Of a stretch of DNA of 8,468 nucleotides, positions 1 through 5,735 are shown piece by piece (positions within the stretch are counted from its first letter, which is position 1; every line of letters begins with the position of its first letter). The position numbers and the translations under genes are program-made. Source of the DNA: JAWPNA01 sp045402695 (lineage in GTDB: Bacteria; Acidobacteriota; Polarisedimenticolia; JACPZX01; DASXTC01). Location of the stretch: contig JAWPNA010000331.1 in NCBI GenBank assembly GCA_045402695.1, forward strand, positions 1-8,468. Direction: 5' to 3'. Below the pieces are notes generated by a model. The model was not told the origin of the DNA. It made no database searches and was given only the letters and a program-made list of their open reading frames with translations.

Positions 1-81
1 AAGCGCTATCTGCTTGCCGCCACGCGCGCCGCCCTCGCCGATCCCGCCGCGGTCACGCTTCCTCGCGACGTCCCCGCCTGA
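1..81 (+). CDS. 3' end of an unidentified protein-coding gene (5' end outside window)
   Basis: Frame 1 is open from the first base to a TGA at 79-81 and encodes 26 residues, beginning KRYLLAAT and ending LPRDVPA. The GC-rich third positions and alanine-rich, helix-like content are typical of a real C-terminus in a GC-rich genome. Too little is present to name a family. It is the only gene on the far left side of the island and probably belongs to the host chromosome. Being so short, the frame could be open by chance in such GC-rich DNA. Confidence 0.45.
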   Translation, partial: KRYLLAATRAALADPAAVTLPRDVPA

Positions 82-103
82 TCCTGCTCCGCGCCGCCGT
101 CAT

Positions 104-124
104 GCCCGACCGCGCCGTCGGGGC
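104..124 (+). terminator. possible terminator hairpin after the first gene
   Basis: CCCGAC (105-110) pairs with GTCGGG (117-122) around a 6-nt loop, 23 bases after the TGA. No T-run follows, so it is not a textbook intrinsic terminator. It could still stop transcription or protect the 3' end, or be chance in GC-rich DNA. Confidence 0.3.
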
Positions 125-366
125 TTCGCGAGGACTTACGATGTTCAGGGGTTAACGCGCTTAGCAAATTAGTCTCAGGCTTCGTGTGAGGGTGGAGGGT
201 GTAAAGTACTGCAGTAGAGGCCGATTCACAGACAGGCGAGCGGCCGGGAATCTGCCCGAATCACGAAGATCTGATAGGAGTTTTACCCGTCTGGTGTAAC
301 AATTGCGTGTAGCGGGAAGAGAGATAGGTCCCTCCTTTGTTGAGCGCGATGAACACTACCGACTAG

Positions 367-385
367 TGCGGGCCGAGGGCCCGCA
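367..385 (+). promoter_or_regulatory. 7-bp hairpin directly upstream of the ribosome binding site
   Basis: TGCGGGC (367-373) pairs perfectly with GCCCGCA (379-385) around the 5-nt loop CGAGG. It ends 3 bases before the purine-rich ribosome binding site AGAGGAGAG (388-396) of the gene starting at 404. In the leader RNA it could affect ribosome access or stability. It could also be a leftover terminator stem. No T-run follows. Confidence 0.35.
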
Positions 386-403
386 GTAGAGGAGAGTGAG
401 CAG

Positions 404-1819
404 GTGACTCAGGAAGATCTAATCACGAGTCTGCAGTTCTATTTCCCGGGCTCCTTTGGTGGCTCGGCTGACTTCGCAAAATCAGAGCAAGGCGCGATTG
501 TCATCGAGCGGCTTCTGAACATGCCTCGGGATCCCGTCACTCTCACCCATCTCAATCAACTGTTGCATTTCGCTCATGAGGCAGGCCTCGGGGAGGGGTT
601 CTTTCGGTACTACTTCCTGTCTCGACCTGCCAGACACTTCTATGCCACCGACCGCGTGTTTACGACGGTGCCTGGCCTGAACCAACGCGGGATCTCATCT
701 CTTGAGCAGCTTCGTTGGGGAGTTCACCGATTCTATATGGACGCTCTGGTTTGCTTCGGTGACATTCGATCGGCCTACCGCGGCTTGCGTGAGAAGTCGT
801 TCGAAGAGCTGGAAGCATTCTTCGATATGAGGCGGTTTGACTCGGCCAGTATGGGAAGCCGCGGAAGGGTTCTGCCTTTCAAGCTGATTCCGGCGGATGA
901 CCGTTACCTCATCGCGGAAATGGCGTGCAAGGCTTACTCGCCCATTGGCGATGGCACCGTCCTGCTGATCGAAGAGATGCTCCTAAAGGCGTACCGGGAG
1001 AATGGCGGCGGTCGTGTGTTGATCAAGAAACTGTTCGACAAAGACAGCCAGCTCGCCAAGAAGGATCCGCAAGCACAGATGTTGCTTGAGTTCACGGCAG
1101 ACGAATTTGCAGATGACACGGTCGATACCGAAGATCAGATCAAAGATAAGATTCGAGCGATCGCGAAGCGGTTCACCACTGCACGCATGAGGGCGCTCGA
1201 AAACACCAGACTGTATTTGTCGATCGTCAACGAGCTGGACGTCTATGTGGCGACGAGTATGCGGCGGCGTTCAGATTTCCGGGACATGAGCCGAGACTGT
1301 GAAGTGATATTTCGTCACGAGGGGCTTGCGCGGTTTGCTGTTCGGTATTTCGATCCTACTCTAAGTGCCGCCGACTGTCACGAAGACAAGGGCTTGATCG
1401 AGTGCCTTATGGTGAAGTGCGCCAAGGCACTGCTGTACTTTGCTGGTGAATCGGACAGTTTCGGGAAGGACTCAGAGGTAAGCATGGCGCTGAGTCTTGG
1501 CAAGCCGGTCATCATTCTGTGCCCCCCCACTGAGAAAGGTGAGCAACGGATGAAAGTGTTCCGGGACATTCATCCGTTGAGCCGTTTGATTGAAATGAGC
1601 ACTGGTGTCGCGGTCGGAGCGATTGTGACGAAGGAGCCTCTCGTTGCCGCGCAGCTGTTGGAGCGACTTTTCGACAACACCATGGAGTACGACCTAGAGC
1701 ACAACGGAGATGGCTATTTCCGACTGCGCGAAAGGCTGACCCGCAGCGTAGTCCGGCTTCAGACCAACAACAGGATGCTCCGTGAGAGCTTCTGGAACTA
1801 CTATCACGGCGTTGACTAG
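404..1819 (+). CDS. 471-codon protein with C-terminal nucleoside deoxyribosyltransferase/TIR-like domain
   Basis: The GTG start at 404 is chosen for the GGAG at 391-394, 9 bases upstream. No close relative is recognised. Residues 1-270 look mostly helical. Residues 278-375 have the alternating strand/helix pattern of the nucleoside 2-deoxyribosyltransferase/TIR/SLOG-like group: LDVYVATSMR (278-287) as strand 1, ECLMVKCAKALLYFAGE (333-349), then GKDSEVSMALSLGKPVII (354-371). The last matches the family pattern G-x-x-x-E-x-x-x-A-x-x-x-GKPV, with E358 as candidate catalytic acid. Related domains cleave N-glycosidic bonds in nucleosides or NAD, or bind nucleotide signals, and several bacterial ones are anti-phage effectors. 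That this protein does so is inference. The gene stands alone, is visibly less GC-rich than its neighbours and lies beside an integration hotspot, so horizontal gain is likely. No membrane segment is seen. Confidence 0.85.
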   Translation: MTQEDLITSLQFYFPGSFGGSADFAKSEQGAIVIERLLNMPRDPVTLTHLNQLLHFAHEAGLGEGFFRYYFLSRPARHFYATDRVFTTVPGLNQRGISSLEQLRWGVHRFYMDALVCFGDIRSAYRGLREKSFEELEAFFDMRRFDSASMGSRGRVLPFKLIPADDRYLIAEMACKAYSPIGDGTVLLIEEMLLKAYRENGGGRVLIKKLFDKDSQLAKKDPQAQMLLEFTADEFADDTVDTEDQIKDKIRAIAKRFTTARMRALENTRLYLSIVNELDVYVATSMRRRSDFRDMSRDCEVIFRHEGLARFAVRYFDPTLSAADCHEDKGLIECLMVKCAKALLYFAGESDSFGKDSEVSMALSLGKPVIILCPPTEKGEQRMKVFRDIHPLSRLIEMSTGVAVGAIVTKEPLVAAQLLERLFDNTMEYDLEHNGDGYFRLRERLTRSVVRLQTNNRMLRESFWNYYHGVD

Positions 1820-1820
1820 G

Positions 1821-1892
1821 GCACCCTCAACATACCCTCAACGACCGAAGCGGGTTCGGGTAGACGCGCGCACCCTAAGCCATTAAGATTCA
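1821..1892 (+). repeat. copy 1 of the promoter-bearing direct repeat
   Basis: This segment starts two bases after the preceding TAG and closely matches 2621-2694. Shared blocks include CTCAACGACCGAAGCG, GTTCGGGTAGACGCGCGCACC and TTAAGATTCA, with scattered substitutions and one 1-base indel. Inside, CCGAA (1845-1849) and TTCGG (1855-1859) form a 5-bp stem that ends just before the -35 hexamer. The loop differs between the copies while both stem arms are identical. Confidence 0.85.
1861..1889 (+). promoter_or_regulatory. predicted sigma70-type promoter, copy 1 (before the short membrane protein)
   Basis: TAGACG (1861-1866) and TAAGAT (1884-1889) are 17 bp apart; each matches four of six consensus bases. 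The same arrangement precedes tRNA-Arg, where promoter function is expected, which supports this copy too. The predicted transcription start near 1896 is only a few bases before GTG 1898, implying a very short leader or none. Confidence 0.6.
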
Positions 1893-1909
1893 CGGCGGTG
1901 TGGGCGGAT

Positions 1910-2347
1910 ATGAGGCGGATAGTTGAGCGGATACGCGACATCGCGTTGGCCCTGATCAGGACCGTCCTCTCGCCGCACGTCATGGCGCTGGTCGCCTTGG
2001 ATCTTATGGTGATCGTTCTGGCGGTGGCATCCGCCCAGCAACTTGGATACTGGAATCCCGATGGAGCGCTCTGGCTTAAGGCGGCTAGCGTCGCAACCGT
2101 GACGCTCCTGGTGCTCTACCTGGCCGACCTGTACAAGCTCGATTTCCGGATCCGGTGGGTGGAGTTGGCCTCCCGTCTCGTCGTCGCGCTAGCGGCCATC
2201 ACGACCGCGACCGCGGCGATCGGTTTTGCGCTCCCGGTCTTGCGCCTGGGTCGGCTGGCGTTCCTCCACATCCTCGGCGTCATCGCGCTCGGGTTGCTGA
2301 CCTCGCGTTTCACTTGGATCGCGCACTCTCCCAAGCGCCGTCGCTAA
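1910..2347 (+). CDS. short membrane protein resembling the N-terminal domain of polyprenyl-phosphate sugar transferases
   Basis: From ATG 1910 (MRRIVERIRD) the product has 145 residues; GTG 1898 in the same frame would add four. The GTG nearly coincides with the predicted transcription start, and the ATG has only a weak GGCGG upstream. Four hydrophobic segments lie at about residues 24-44, 56-75, 84-107 and 114-132. LYLADLYKLDF followed by an arginine-bearing helix and LGRLAFL resembles the membrane domain that opens EpsB/WcaJ-type glycosylphosphotransferases. In those enzymes a cytoplasmic catalytic domain of several hundred residues follows. Here the frame ends at SPKRRR with no catalytic part, so this is either a truncated gene or a stand-alone four-helix protein. 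No exopolysaccharide genes are nearby. The family assignment rests on overall pattern. Confidence 0.65.
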   Translation: MRRIVERIRDIALALIRTVLSPHVMALVALDLMVIVLAVASAQQLGYWNPDGALWLKAASVATVTLLVLYLADLYKLDFRIRWVELASRLVVALAAITTATAAIGFALPVLRLGRLAFLHILGVIALGLLTSRFTWIAHSPKRRR

Positions 2348-2375
2348 GGTTTAACGCCACGGCGATGAGGGGGAC

Positions 2376-2618
2376 ATGAACATCTCCGACCTGTTCAAGC
2401 CAGTTCGGTTCGTTCTCTCGCGCCTAACGCTGACCCCCGAGCAGTACCCTGACGAATACTTCGTCATGGAGTATCAGGAGTATTTGGATTGGATGCGTGC
2501 GCGTGAAAGAAGGCTTGTGGCCTCGGAAAGAAGGGCATCCGCAAGAAGGATGAGAAGACTTGCAGAGTGGCGCCGGGCCGGGGTGACTCCACCGAGCAGA
2601 CCCCCTCGTCCTTCGTGA
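2376..2618 (+). CDS. small basic protein of unknown function (80 aa)
   Basis: The ATG at 2376 follows GAGGGGG about 3 bases upstream, a slightly tight ribosome binding site. It lies 28 bp after the membrane-protein stop, so the two may be co-transcribed. Residues 1-35 are mixed, including LTLTPEQYPDEYFVMEYQEYL. Residues 38-66 are very arginine-rich and probably helical. The tail is proline-rich (PPSRPPRPS). I do not recognise it, and no cysteine pair or membrane segment is present. A degenerate coding region is possible. Confidence 0.45.
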   Translation: MNISDLFKPVRFVLSRLTLTPEQYPDEYFVMEYQEYLDWMRARERRLVASERRASARRMRRLAEWRRAGVTPPSRPPRPS

Positions 2619-2620
2619 CC

Positions 2621-2694
2621 GCACCCTTCAACGACTCCTCAACGACCGAAGCGCGTTCGGGTAGACGCGCGCACCGTAAACCCTTAAGATTCAA
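2621..2694 (+). repeat. copy 2 of the promoter-bearing direct repeat (tRNA promoter region)
   Basis: It matches 1821-1892 as described there, beginning at GCACCC three bases after the TGA of the small basic gene. The CCGAA/TTCGG stem is at 2646-2650 and 2656-2660. Because this copy sits exactly where a tRNA promoter is needed, it is probably the ancestral one. Confidence 0.85.
2662..2690 (+). promoter_or_regulatory. predicted sigma70-type promoter of tRNA-Arg
   Basis: TAGACG (2662-2667), a 17-bp spacer and TAAGAT (2685-2690) place the transcription start about 2 bases before the mature tRNA 5' end at 2699. The spacing is ideal although neither hexamer is perfect. Confidence 0.7.
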
Positions 2695-2698
2695 GCGG

Positions 2699-2775
2699 GC
2701 CCCCGTAGCTCAGGTGGATAGAGCAGCAGTTTCCTAAACTGCGTGCCGGGTGTTCGAGTCACCCCGGGGGCACCA
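2699..2775 (+). tRNA. tRNA-Arg (anticodon CCU)
   Basis: A full cloverleaf can be drawn. The acceptor stem is GCCCCCG (2699-2705) with CGGGGGC (2765-2771). The D stem is GCTC (2708-2711) with GAGC (2721-2724). The anticodon stem is GCAGT (2726-2730) with ACTGC (2738-2742), loop TTCCTAA, anticodon CCT at 2733-2735. The T stem is GGGTG (2748-2752) with CACCC (2760-2764), loop TTCGAGT. Discriminator A2772 is followed by an encoded CCA (2773-2775). All stems pair perfectly. The CCU tRNA reads AGG codons. The adjacent integrase gene suggests that its 3' half served as the integration target; the mature sequence is intact. Confidence 0.97.
2733..2775. other. predicted attachment-site core (attL) in the 3' half of tRNA-Arg
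   Basis: Many tyrosine recombinases integrate at the anticodon or T-loop half of tRNA genes and restore the 3' end. The integrase gene begins 76 bp beyond this tRNA and reads away from it. The exact core cannot be set because I found no second copy of the tRNA 3' end in the window, so the other junction should lie beyond 8468. This is inference from layout. Confidence 0.45.
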
Positions 2776-2787
2776 ACCCAGCCTAAC

Positions 2788-2852
2788 TACGTGATACATC
2801 AGCATCTCGACCCCTTCGTGCCGCTCCTACCAGTACGTAAGGCGGTACGTTA
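2788..2852. promoter_or_regulatory. repeated TACGT motifs, candidate integrase arm sites
   Basis: Between the tRNA and the integrase start, TACGT occurs at 2788-2792, 2834-2838 and 2846-2850. The last two lie in the direct repeats GTACGTAA (2833-2840) and GTACGTTA (2845-2852); the second overlaps the integrase ATG. Phage integrases often bind short repeats flanking the core, and sites over their own start can give autoregulation. The motif is short, so chance is possible. Confidence 0.3.
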
Positions 2853-4336
2853 TGCTGATCAGAGTGAAGGGACTCGAACGGCGCGGCGGTATCTGGAAGT
2901 ACCGGCGCATGGTCCCCCGGCGCCTCCGCTCCATCCTCAAGACGTATCAGGTCATCCGCTCGTTCGGCACGTCGGATCGGGAAGCCGCCTTGCGTCGCTT
3001 GCCAGCTGCGAAGGCGGAAGTTGATCGTCTCTTCGCTGAAGCGGAAGCTGCACTGAAGAATCCCGCCGTGCGCGACTACAAGGCGCTCCAGCCGATCCGC
3101 AGCGCCTTGTACAAGGCGCTTCAGGAAGACGCGGAAGATCGACTCCGCCGACCGCGCATCGAAGCTACGCCGCCTGACGAAGATGACGAAACCGGATCGG
3201 GTGGTGACGAGGAAGCGGAGTACCACCACGTGACCGCCGCGCTAGAGAAGCTGAAGAACGCCGAGGGGCAGCCTCGCTCTGCGAGGGACCAGGACGTAGG
3301 GACACAGCGCGCGATCCTCCAGGCGTTGCTGAAGAGACTCGATGGACGGGCTGAAGACGTGACCGTAGAGGACAATCCGCCCCTCTCCATCGTGTTCGAC
3401 CGCTGGCGCGAGGAGCGACAGCCTCCGGCCAAGACGTGGGACGAGTGGAACACCGCCCGACGGAGGTTCGAGACCGTGGCGGGCGCTGATCTGCCCGTCA
3501 AGAGCATCACGAAGGCGAACGTGAGGGCTTTCAAGGAAGCTCTCCTGAAGATGCCCGCGCGGCGACGTGGAGTCGGGTCTGACGGCCAGCCAGTGAAGCT
3601 CTCCCCGGCGTCGATCCAGAAGCAACTGAACGCGCTGCGCTCGGTGCTCTCGTGGGCGGTCGCTCAGGGCTACCTGGAGACGAACCCCGGAACCGGCATC
3701 AGCCACGCCAGAGCGAACGGAGGACACAGCGAGCAGACGCGACGCCTGCCGTACGAGGCAGATGACCTTCGGAAGCTGTTCGCGTCCATCGGCGAGAAGA
3801 AGGGCGCGGATCGTTGGCTCCCGTTGCTGGGTCTCTGGACCGGCGCTCGTCTGGAAGAGATTGGGCAGCTTCGTACCGAGGACGTGAAGGAGGATGATGG
3901 AGTACCGTACATCCACATTCGCGGTGGAGACGGCCGGCGCGTGAAGAATCGGGGTTCCGAGCGGCGTGTGCCCCTTCACCCGGAACTCGTACGCCTGGGC
4001 TTCCTGGACTTCGTGCAGCAGCAGCGCACAGGCGGTCACGCGCGACTCTTCCCGGAGTTGAAGCCGGATCGTCACGGCACTCTCTCCCGGTTGTGGGGGA
4101 AGCGCTATCGCTACTTTGCCCGCAGCGTCGGCGTCACGGACTCGCGGAAGACGTTCCACTCCCTGCGCCATGGGTTCGTTGATGCTGCGCGAGCGGTCAT
4201 GGAGGAGGAGCATCGCCACGCGCTGACCGGACACAGTAACGGCAACGTCGGCCGCACGTACGGGTTGGGCGTGCCGCTCAAGGTGCTGGCAGCGGCAATG
4301 GCGAAGGTGGGGTACGCAGGGCTCAAGTTGAAATGA
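2852..4336 (+). CDS. int: tyrosine recombinase (phage/island integrase)
   Basis: This 494-aa site-specific recombinase probably inserts and excises the element at tRNA-Arg. The N-terminal RRGGIWKYRRMVPRRLR (10-26) is the short strand-rich arm-binding-type region seen in many phage integrases. A core-binding, SAM-like helical region spans about 176-285. The catalytic domain from about 296 holds R333 (TGARLEE), K365 (VKNRGSERRVPL), H436 and R439 (HSLRH), H461 (LTGHS) and the nucleophile Y470 (GRTYG), so all catalytic residues are present. An acidic, probably flexible linker lies near 106-124. ATG 2852 is preceded by AAGG at 2839-2842. The length is greater than the usual 350-420 because of the extended N-terminal half. 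It is not an integron integrase, which is about 320-340 aa with a different layout. It is probably active. Confidence 0.96.
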   Translation: MLIRVKGLERRGGIWKYRRMVPRRLRSILKTYQVIRSFGTSDREAALRRLPAAKAEVDRLFAEAEAALKNPAVRDYKALQPIRSALYKALQEDAEDRLRRPRIEATPPDEDDETGSGGDEEAEYHHVTAALEKLKNAEGQPRSARDQDVGTQRAILQALLKRLDGRAEDVTVEDNPPLSIVFDRWREERQPPAKTWDEWNTARRRFETVAGADLPVKSITKANVRAFKEALLKMPARRRGVGSDGQPVKLSPASIQKQLNALRSVLSWAVAQGYLETNPGTGISHARANGGHSEQTRRLPYEADDLRKLFASIGEKKGADRWLPLLGLWTGARLEEIGQLRTEDVKEDDGVPYIHIRGGDGRRVKNRGSERRVPLHPELVRLGFLDFVQQQRTGGHARLFPELKPDRHGTLSRLWGKRYRYFARSVGVTDSRKTFHSLRHGFVDAARAVMEEEHRHALTGHSNGNVGRTYGLGVPLKVLAAAMAKVGYAGLKLK

Positions 4337-4349
4337 GGAGGGTGTTGTG

Positions 4350-4652
4350 ATGACCACTCCAGCGCCAGACATCGCGCGGAACCGCATCATCGAGAAGCTG
4401 AAGTCGTCAATCTTCCCGAGGTCGCTCCCGAATCCTCCCTCTGGCGAGCTACAGGGACGCGAGACGATTCGGATTGGTGTGGGGCCGGGGAAGCAGTGTG
4501 ATGGCTGTGAGGAGATGATCGACGCGGACGAAGCGAGTCTGGCGCAAGCGTACGACTACGGCACAGGCGGGGTTTACCGATTCCACGATTCATGCTGGAA
4601 GGTCTGGAACGAGGAGCGCCATCGCCCGCGTTTGCGGGAGTCCAAAGGCTAA
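4350..4652 (+). CDS. small protein with a CxxC/HxxC putative zinc site (100 aa)
   Basis: ATG 4350 is preferred over the in-frame GTG at 4347 because GAGGAGG (4335-4341) lies 8 bases upstream. The gene begins 13 bp after the integrase stop, so it is probably co-transcribed with it. Residues 1-45 are basic and probably partly disordered. C50-x2-C53 (QCDGCEEMI) and H79-x2-C82 (RFHDSCWKVW) form a likely four-ligand metal site. Similar small proteins with a CxxC pair followed by an FHxxC segment occur in many environmental bacteria, as I recall them, without known function. A DNA- or protein-binding accessory role is conceivable but not shown. Confidence 0.75.
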   Translation: MTTPAPDIARNRIIEKLKSSIFPRSLPNPPSGELQGRETIRIGVGPGKQCDGCEEMIDADEASLAQAYDYGTGGVYRFHDSCWKVWNEERHRPRLRESKG

Positions 4653-4690
4653 ACCGCCCGAGGCCAATCGGGCGCAGCAAGGAGACCGCC

Positions 4691-5200
4691 ATGTCGGGTA
4701 TCAAGAACGCCTTTCAGGCAGTCGGCGGAATCGTCCTCGCGGTTGGTTTCATGGTGCTGATGGGGCTTCTCGCGTTCGTGTTCATCCGGGGTGGTCTTTG
4801 GGTCAGCGAGATGCTCTACCCGATTCTCGTCTCGATCAGCGGGCTGACACTTGCCGTCGTGATCTTCGTCTTGTTGCCGAACGCGATCTTCTCGGCGATA
4901 CCGAAGACCGCTGGAAGCGGCATGGTCATCGCGTCTTACATCTTCGGGGCCTGTCTGTGGACTTGGAGCTTCCTGCTCGCCTACGCGATGTGGGGATGGG
5001 TAGGACTGTTCGTCGGGTTGTTCATGGCTGGGGTTGGAGTCGTCCCGGTGGCGGCGCTCGCCTCGTTACTTCACGCGGAGTGGTTCATACTCCTTCAACT
5101 GGCCGTACTTCTGTTGTTGACCTTCGGACTGCGGGTATGGGGACTTCATCTCCTCACGAAGGCGGATCGGCGCGCTGCCGCCCGCGGCAGCTTGGCGTGA
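4691..5200 (+). CDS. five-helix integral membrane protein, uncharacterised (169 aa)
   Basis: ATG 4691 is preceded by AAGGAG (4679-4684), a strong ribosome binding site 6 bases away; the open frame extends upstream but without such a site. Hydrophobic segments lie at about residues 9-33, 43-66, 78-100, 102-125 and 131-152, with a basic C-terminus. The stretch FVLLPNAIFSAI and the following GSGMVIASYIFGACLW resemble a widespread uncharacterised inner-membrane family, as I recall it. I know no activity for it. It sits 38 bp after the zinc-site gene in the integrase direction and may share its transcript. In a prophage it could be cargo such as an exclusion or stress protein, but nothing in the sequence proves this. 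Confidence 0.8.
   Translation: MSGIKNAFQAVGGIVLAVGFMVLMGLLAFVFIRGGLWVSEMLYPILVSISGLTLAVVIFVLLPNAIFSAIPKTAGSGMVIASYIFGACLWTWSFLLAYAMWGWVGLFVGLFMAGVGVVPVAALASLLHAEWFILLQLAVLLLLTFGLRVWGLHLLTKADRRAAARGSLA
5174..5191. terminator. perfect 8-bp inverted repeat at the convergent gene end
   Basis: GCTGCCGC (5174-5181) and GCGGCAGC (5184-5191) are separated by two bases. The hairpin falls in the last codons of the membrane-protein gene and 43 bp from the stop of the opposing gene, so it could slow RNA polymerase arriving from either side. No T-run follows on either strand, so intrinsic termination is uncertain. Confidence 0.4.
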
Positions 5201-5233
5201 TTGGAGGGATGCGGAACTACTGACTGCTGTTCT

Positions 5234-5569
5234 TCAGAGGTTGCGACCGCCGCAGGCGTCTATGGCTGCGCCAAAGCGAGGGATGAAGCCCTGCGTGCGC
5301 CAGCCGGCGTCCTCGCCGTTTCTAATCTGAGCGGAGACCCTGCGCTCCCAACCTTTTTCGGGAAGCTTCGACCAGATGCAGGCGCATAGCTGCGCGAGTT
5401 GCTCGTCGGACGGGTTGGACTTTTGGCCGAGAGTGAACTCAGGGAGTGGTTCCTTGCACTTGAATGAGCGCGGCTGCCCGTTGGCCGGAACAGCAAAAAG
5501 GAGTAGAGGAAGCGAGAGAAGAACGCACGCCCACACCGCGCGCACGAACGTCGCTCTGGATAGCACCAC
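5234..5569 (-). CDS. small exported protein with four mature cysteines, uncharacterised
   Basis: Taken from GTG 5569 the product has 111 residues. The N-terminus is a signal peptide: basic start (LSRATFVRAV), hydrophobic core WACVLLSLPLLLFAV, likely cleavage near VPANG/QP (about residue 32). The mature part of about 80 residues has cysteines at 38, 62, 64 and 106, which could form two disulfides, with the pattern LCACIW and a C-terminal RFGAAIDACGG. I recall similar uncharacterised secreted proteins in Proteobacteria but no function. The start is uncertain: GTG 5566 and GTG 5545 are also in frame, and none has a good ribosome binding site. A TGCTATCAT extended -10 ends just before 5569. It lies downstream of the Fic gene and follows repeat copy A. 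Confidence 0.7.
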   Translation of the reverse strand: MVLSRATFVRAVWACVLLSLPLLLFAVPANGQPRSFKCKEPLPEFTLGQKSNPSDEQLAQLCACIWSKLPEKGWERRVSAQIRNGEDAGWRTQGFIPRFGAAIDACGGRNL

Positions 5570-5572
5570 GGG

Positions 5573-5581
5573 ATGATAGCA
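5573..5581 (-). promoter_or_regulatory. extended -10 promoter of the exported-protein gene
   Basis: On the minus strand this reads TGCTATCAT, the TGn motif plus five of six -10 consensus bases. No good -35 is placed 16-18 bp upstream, where the arm of repeat copy A lies; extended -10 promoters can manage without one. The predicted transcription start is near 5566, at the GTG codons, so translation would be leaderless or begin at GTG 5545. Confidence 0.5.
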
Positions 5582-5585
5582 CAGG

Positions 5586-5715
5586 CGTCGGTCACTCCCT
5601 CGCCCCCTGAAGCACCCCGCTGGTTGTCCCCGCTGATCGCCCGCAGGCGGGCCAGCGGTGGGCCAGGGGAGCGTTTCAGGGTGAGACGACGGGGACGGGC
5701 GCGAGGTTAGGCGCC
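5586..5715 (-). repeat. copy A of a ~130-bp palindromic element, upstream of the exported-protein gene
   Basis: This segment can fold along almost its whole length. Paired arms are GTCG (5587-5590) with CGAC (5687-5690), CCCTGAA (5605-5611) with TTCAGGG (5675-5681), CCC (5616-5618) with GGG (5667-5669), CTGG (5620-5623) with CCAG (5663-5666), CCGCTG (5630-5635) with CAGCGG (5653-5658), and GCCCG (5639-5643) with CGGGC (5648-5652). It is a diverged relative of 6617-6748 in the same orientation. On the minus strand it begins GGCGCCTAACC, 21 bp after the Fic stop, and ends 17 bp before GTG 5569. It may be a structured leader RNA, a terminator for the Fic transcript, or a DNA recombination site. 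Confidence 0.75.
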
Positions 5716-5735
5716 GGCTACCTATGTTAACCGCT

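Larger units (their letters stand above)
82..403. other. 322-bp non-coding stretch upstream of the 471-codon gene
   Basis: I see no gene here. It is visibly less GC-rich than the first gene and holds the weak hairpin at 104-124, a perfect 10-bp palindrome TACTGCAGTA (207-216) and a hairpin just before the next ribosome binding site (367-385). The 10-mer GCAGTAGAGG occurs at 211-220 and again at 383-392. The promoter of the 471-codon gene should lie here, but no hexamer pair is convincing. The best I can find is TTGCGT near 304, with nothing good at -10. Confidence 0.6.

Noticed and set aside
207..392. TACTGCAGTA palindrome and repeated GCAGTAGAGG as operators
   Set aside because: Single short occurrences with no clear promoter beside them; chance cannot be excluded.
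3242..4390. 382-codon open frame on the minus strand
   Set aside because: It lies entirely opposite the integrase, whose catalytic residues are intact, has no ribosome binding site and has the low-complexity composition of a GC-rich shadow frame.
4798..5223. 141-codon plus-strand frame inside the membrane-protein gene
   Set aside because: It is a +1 shadow of the five-helix protein and has no credible start.
5586..5715. True integron attC site
   Set aside because: GTTRRRY is present and the fold is attC-like, but no RYYYAAC partner exists at the other end of either copy, and the integrase is not of the IntI type.
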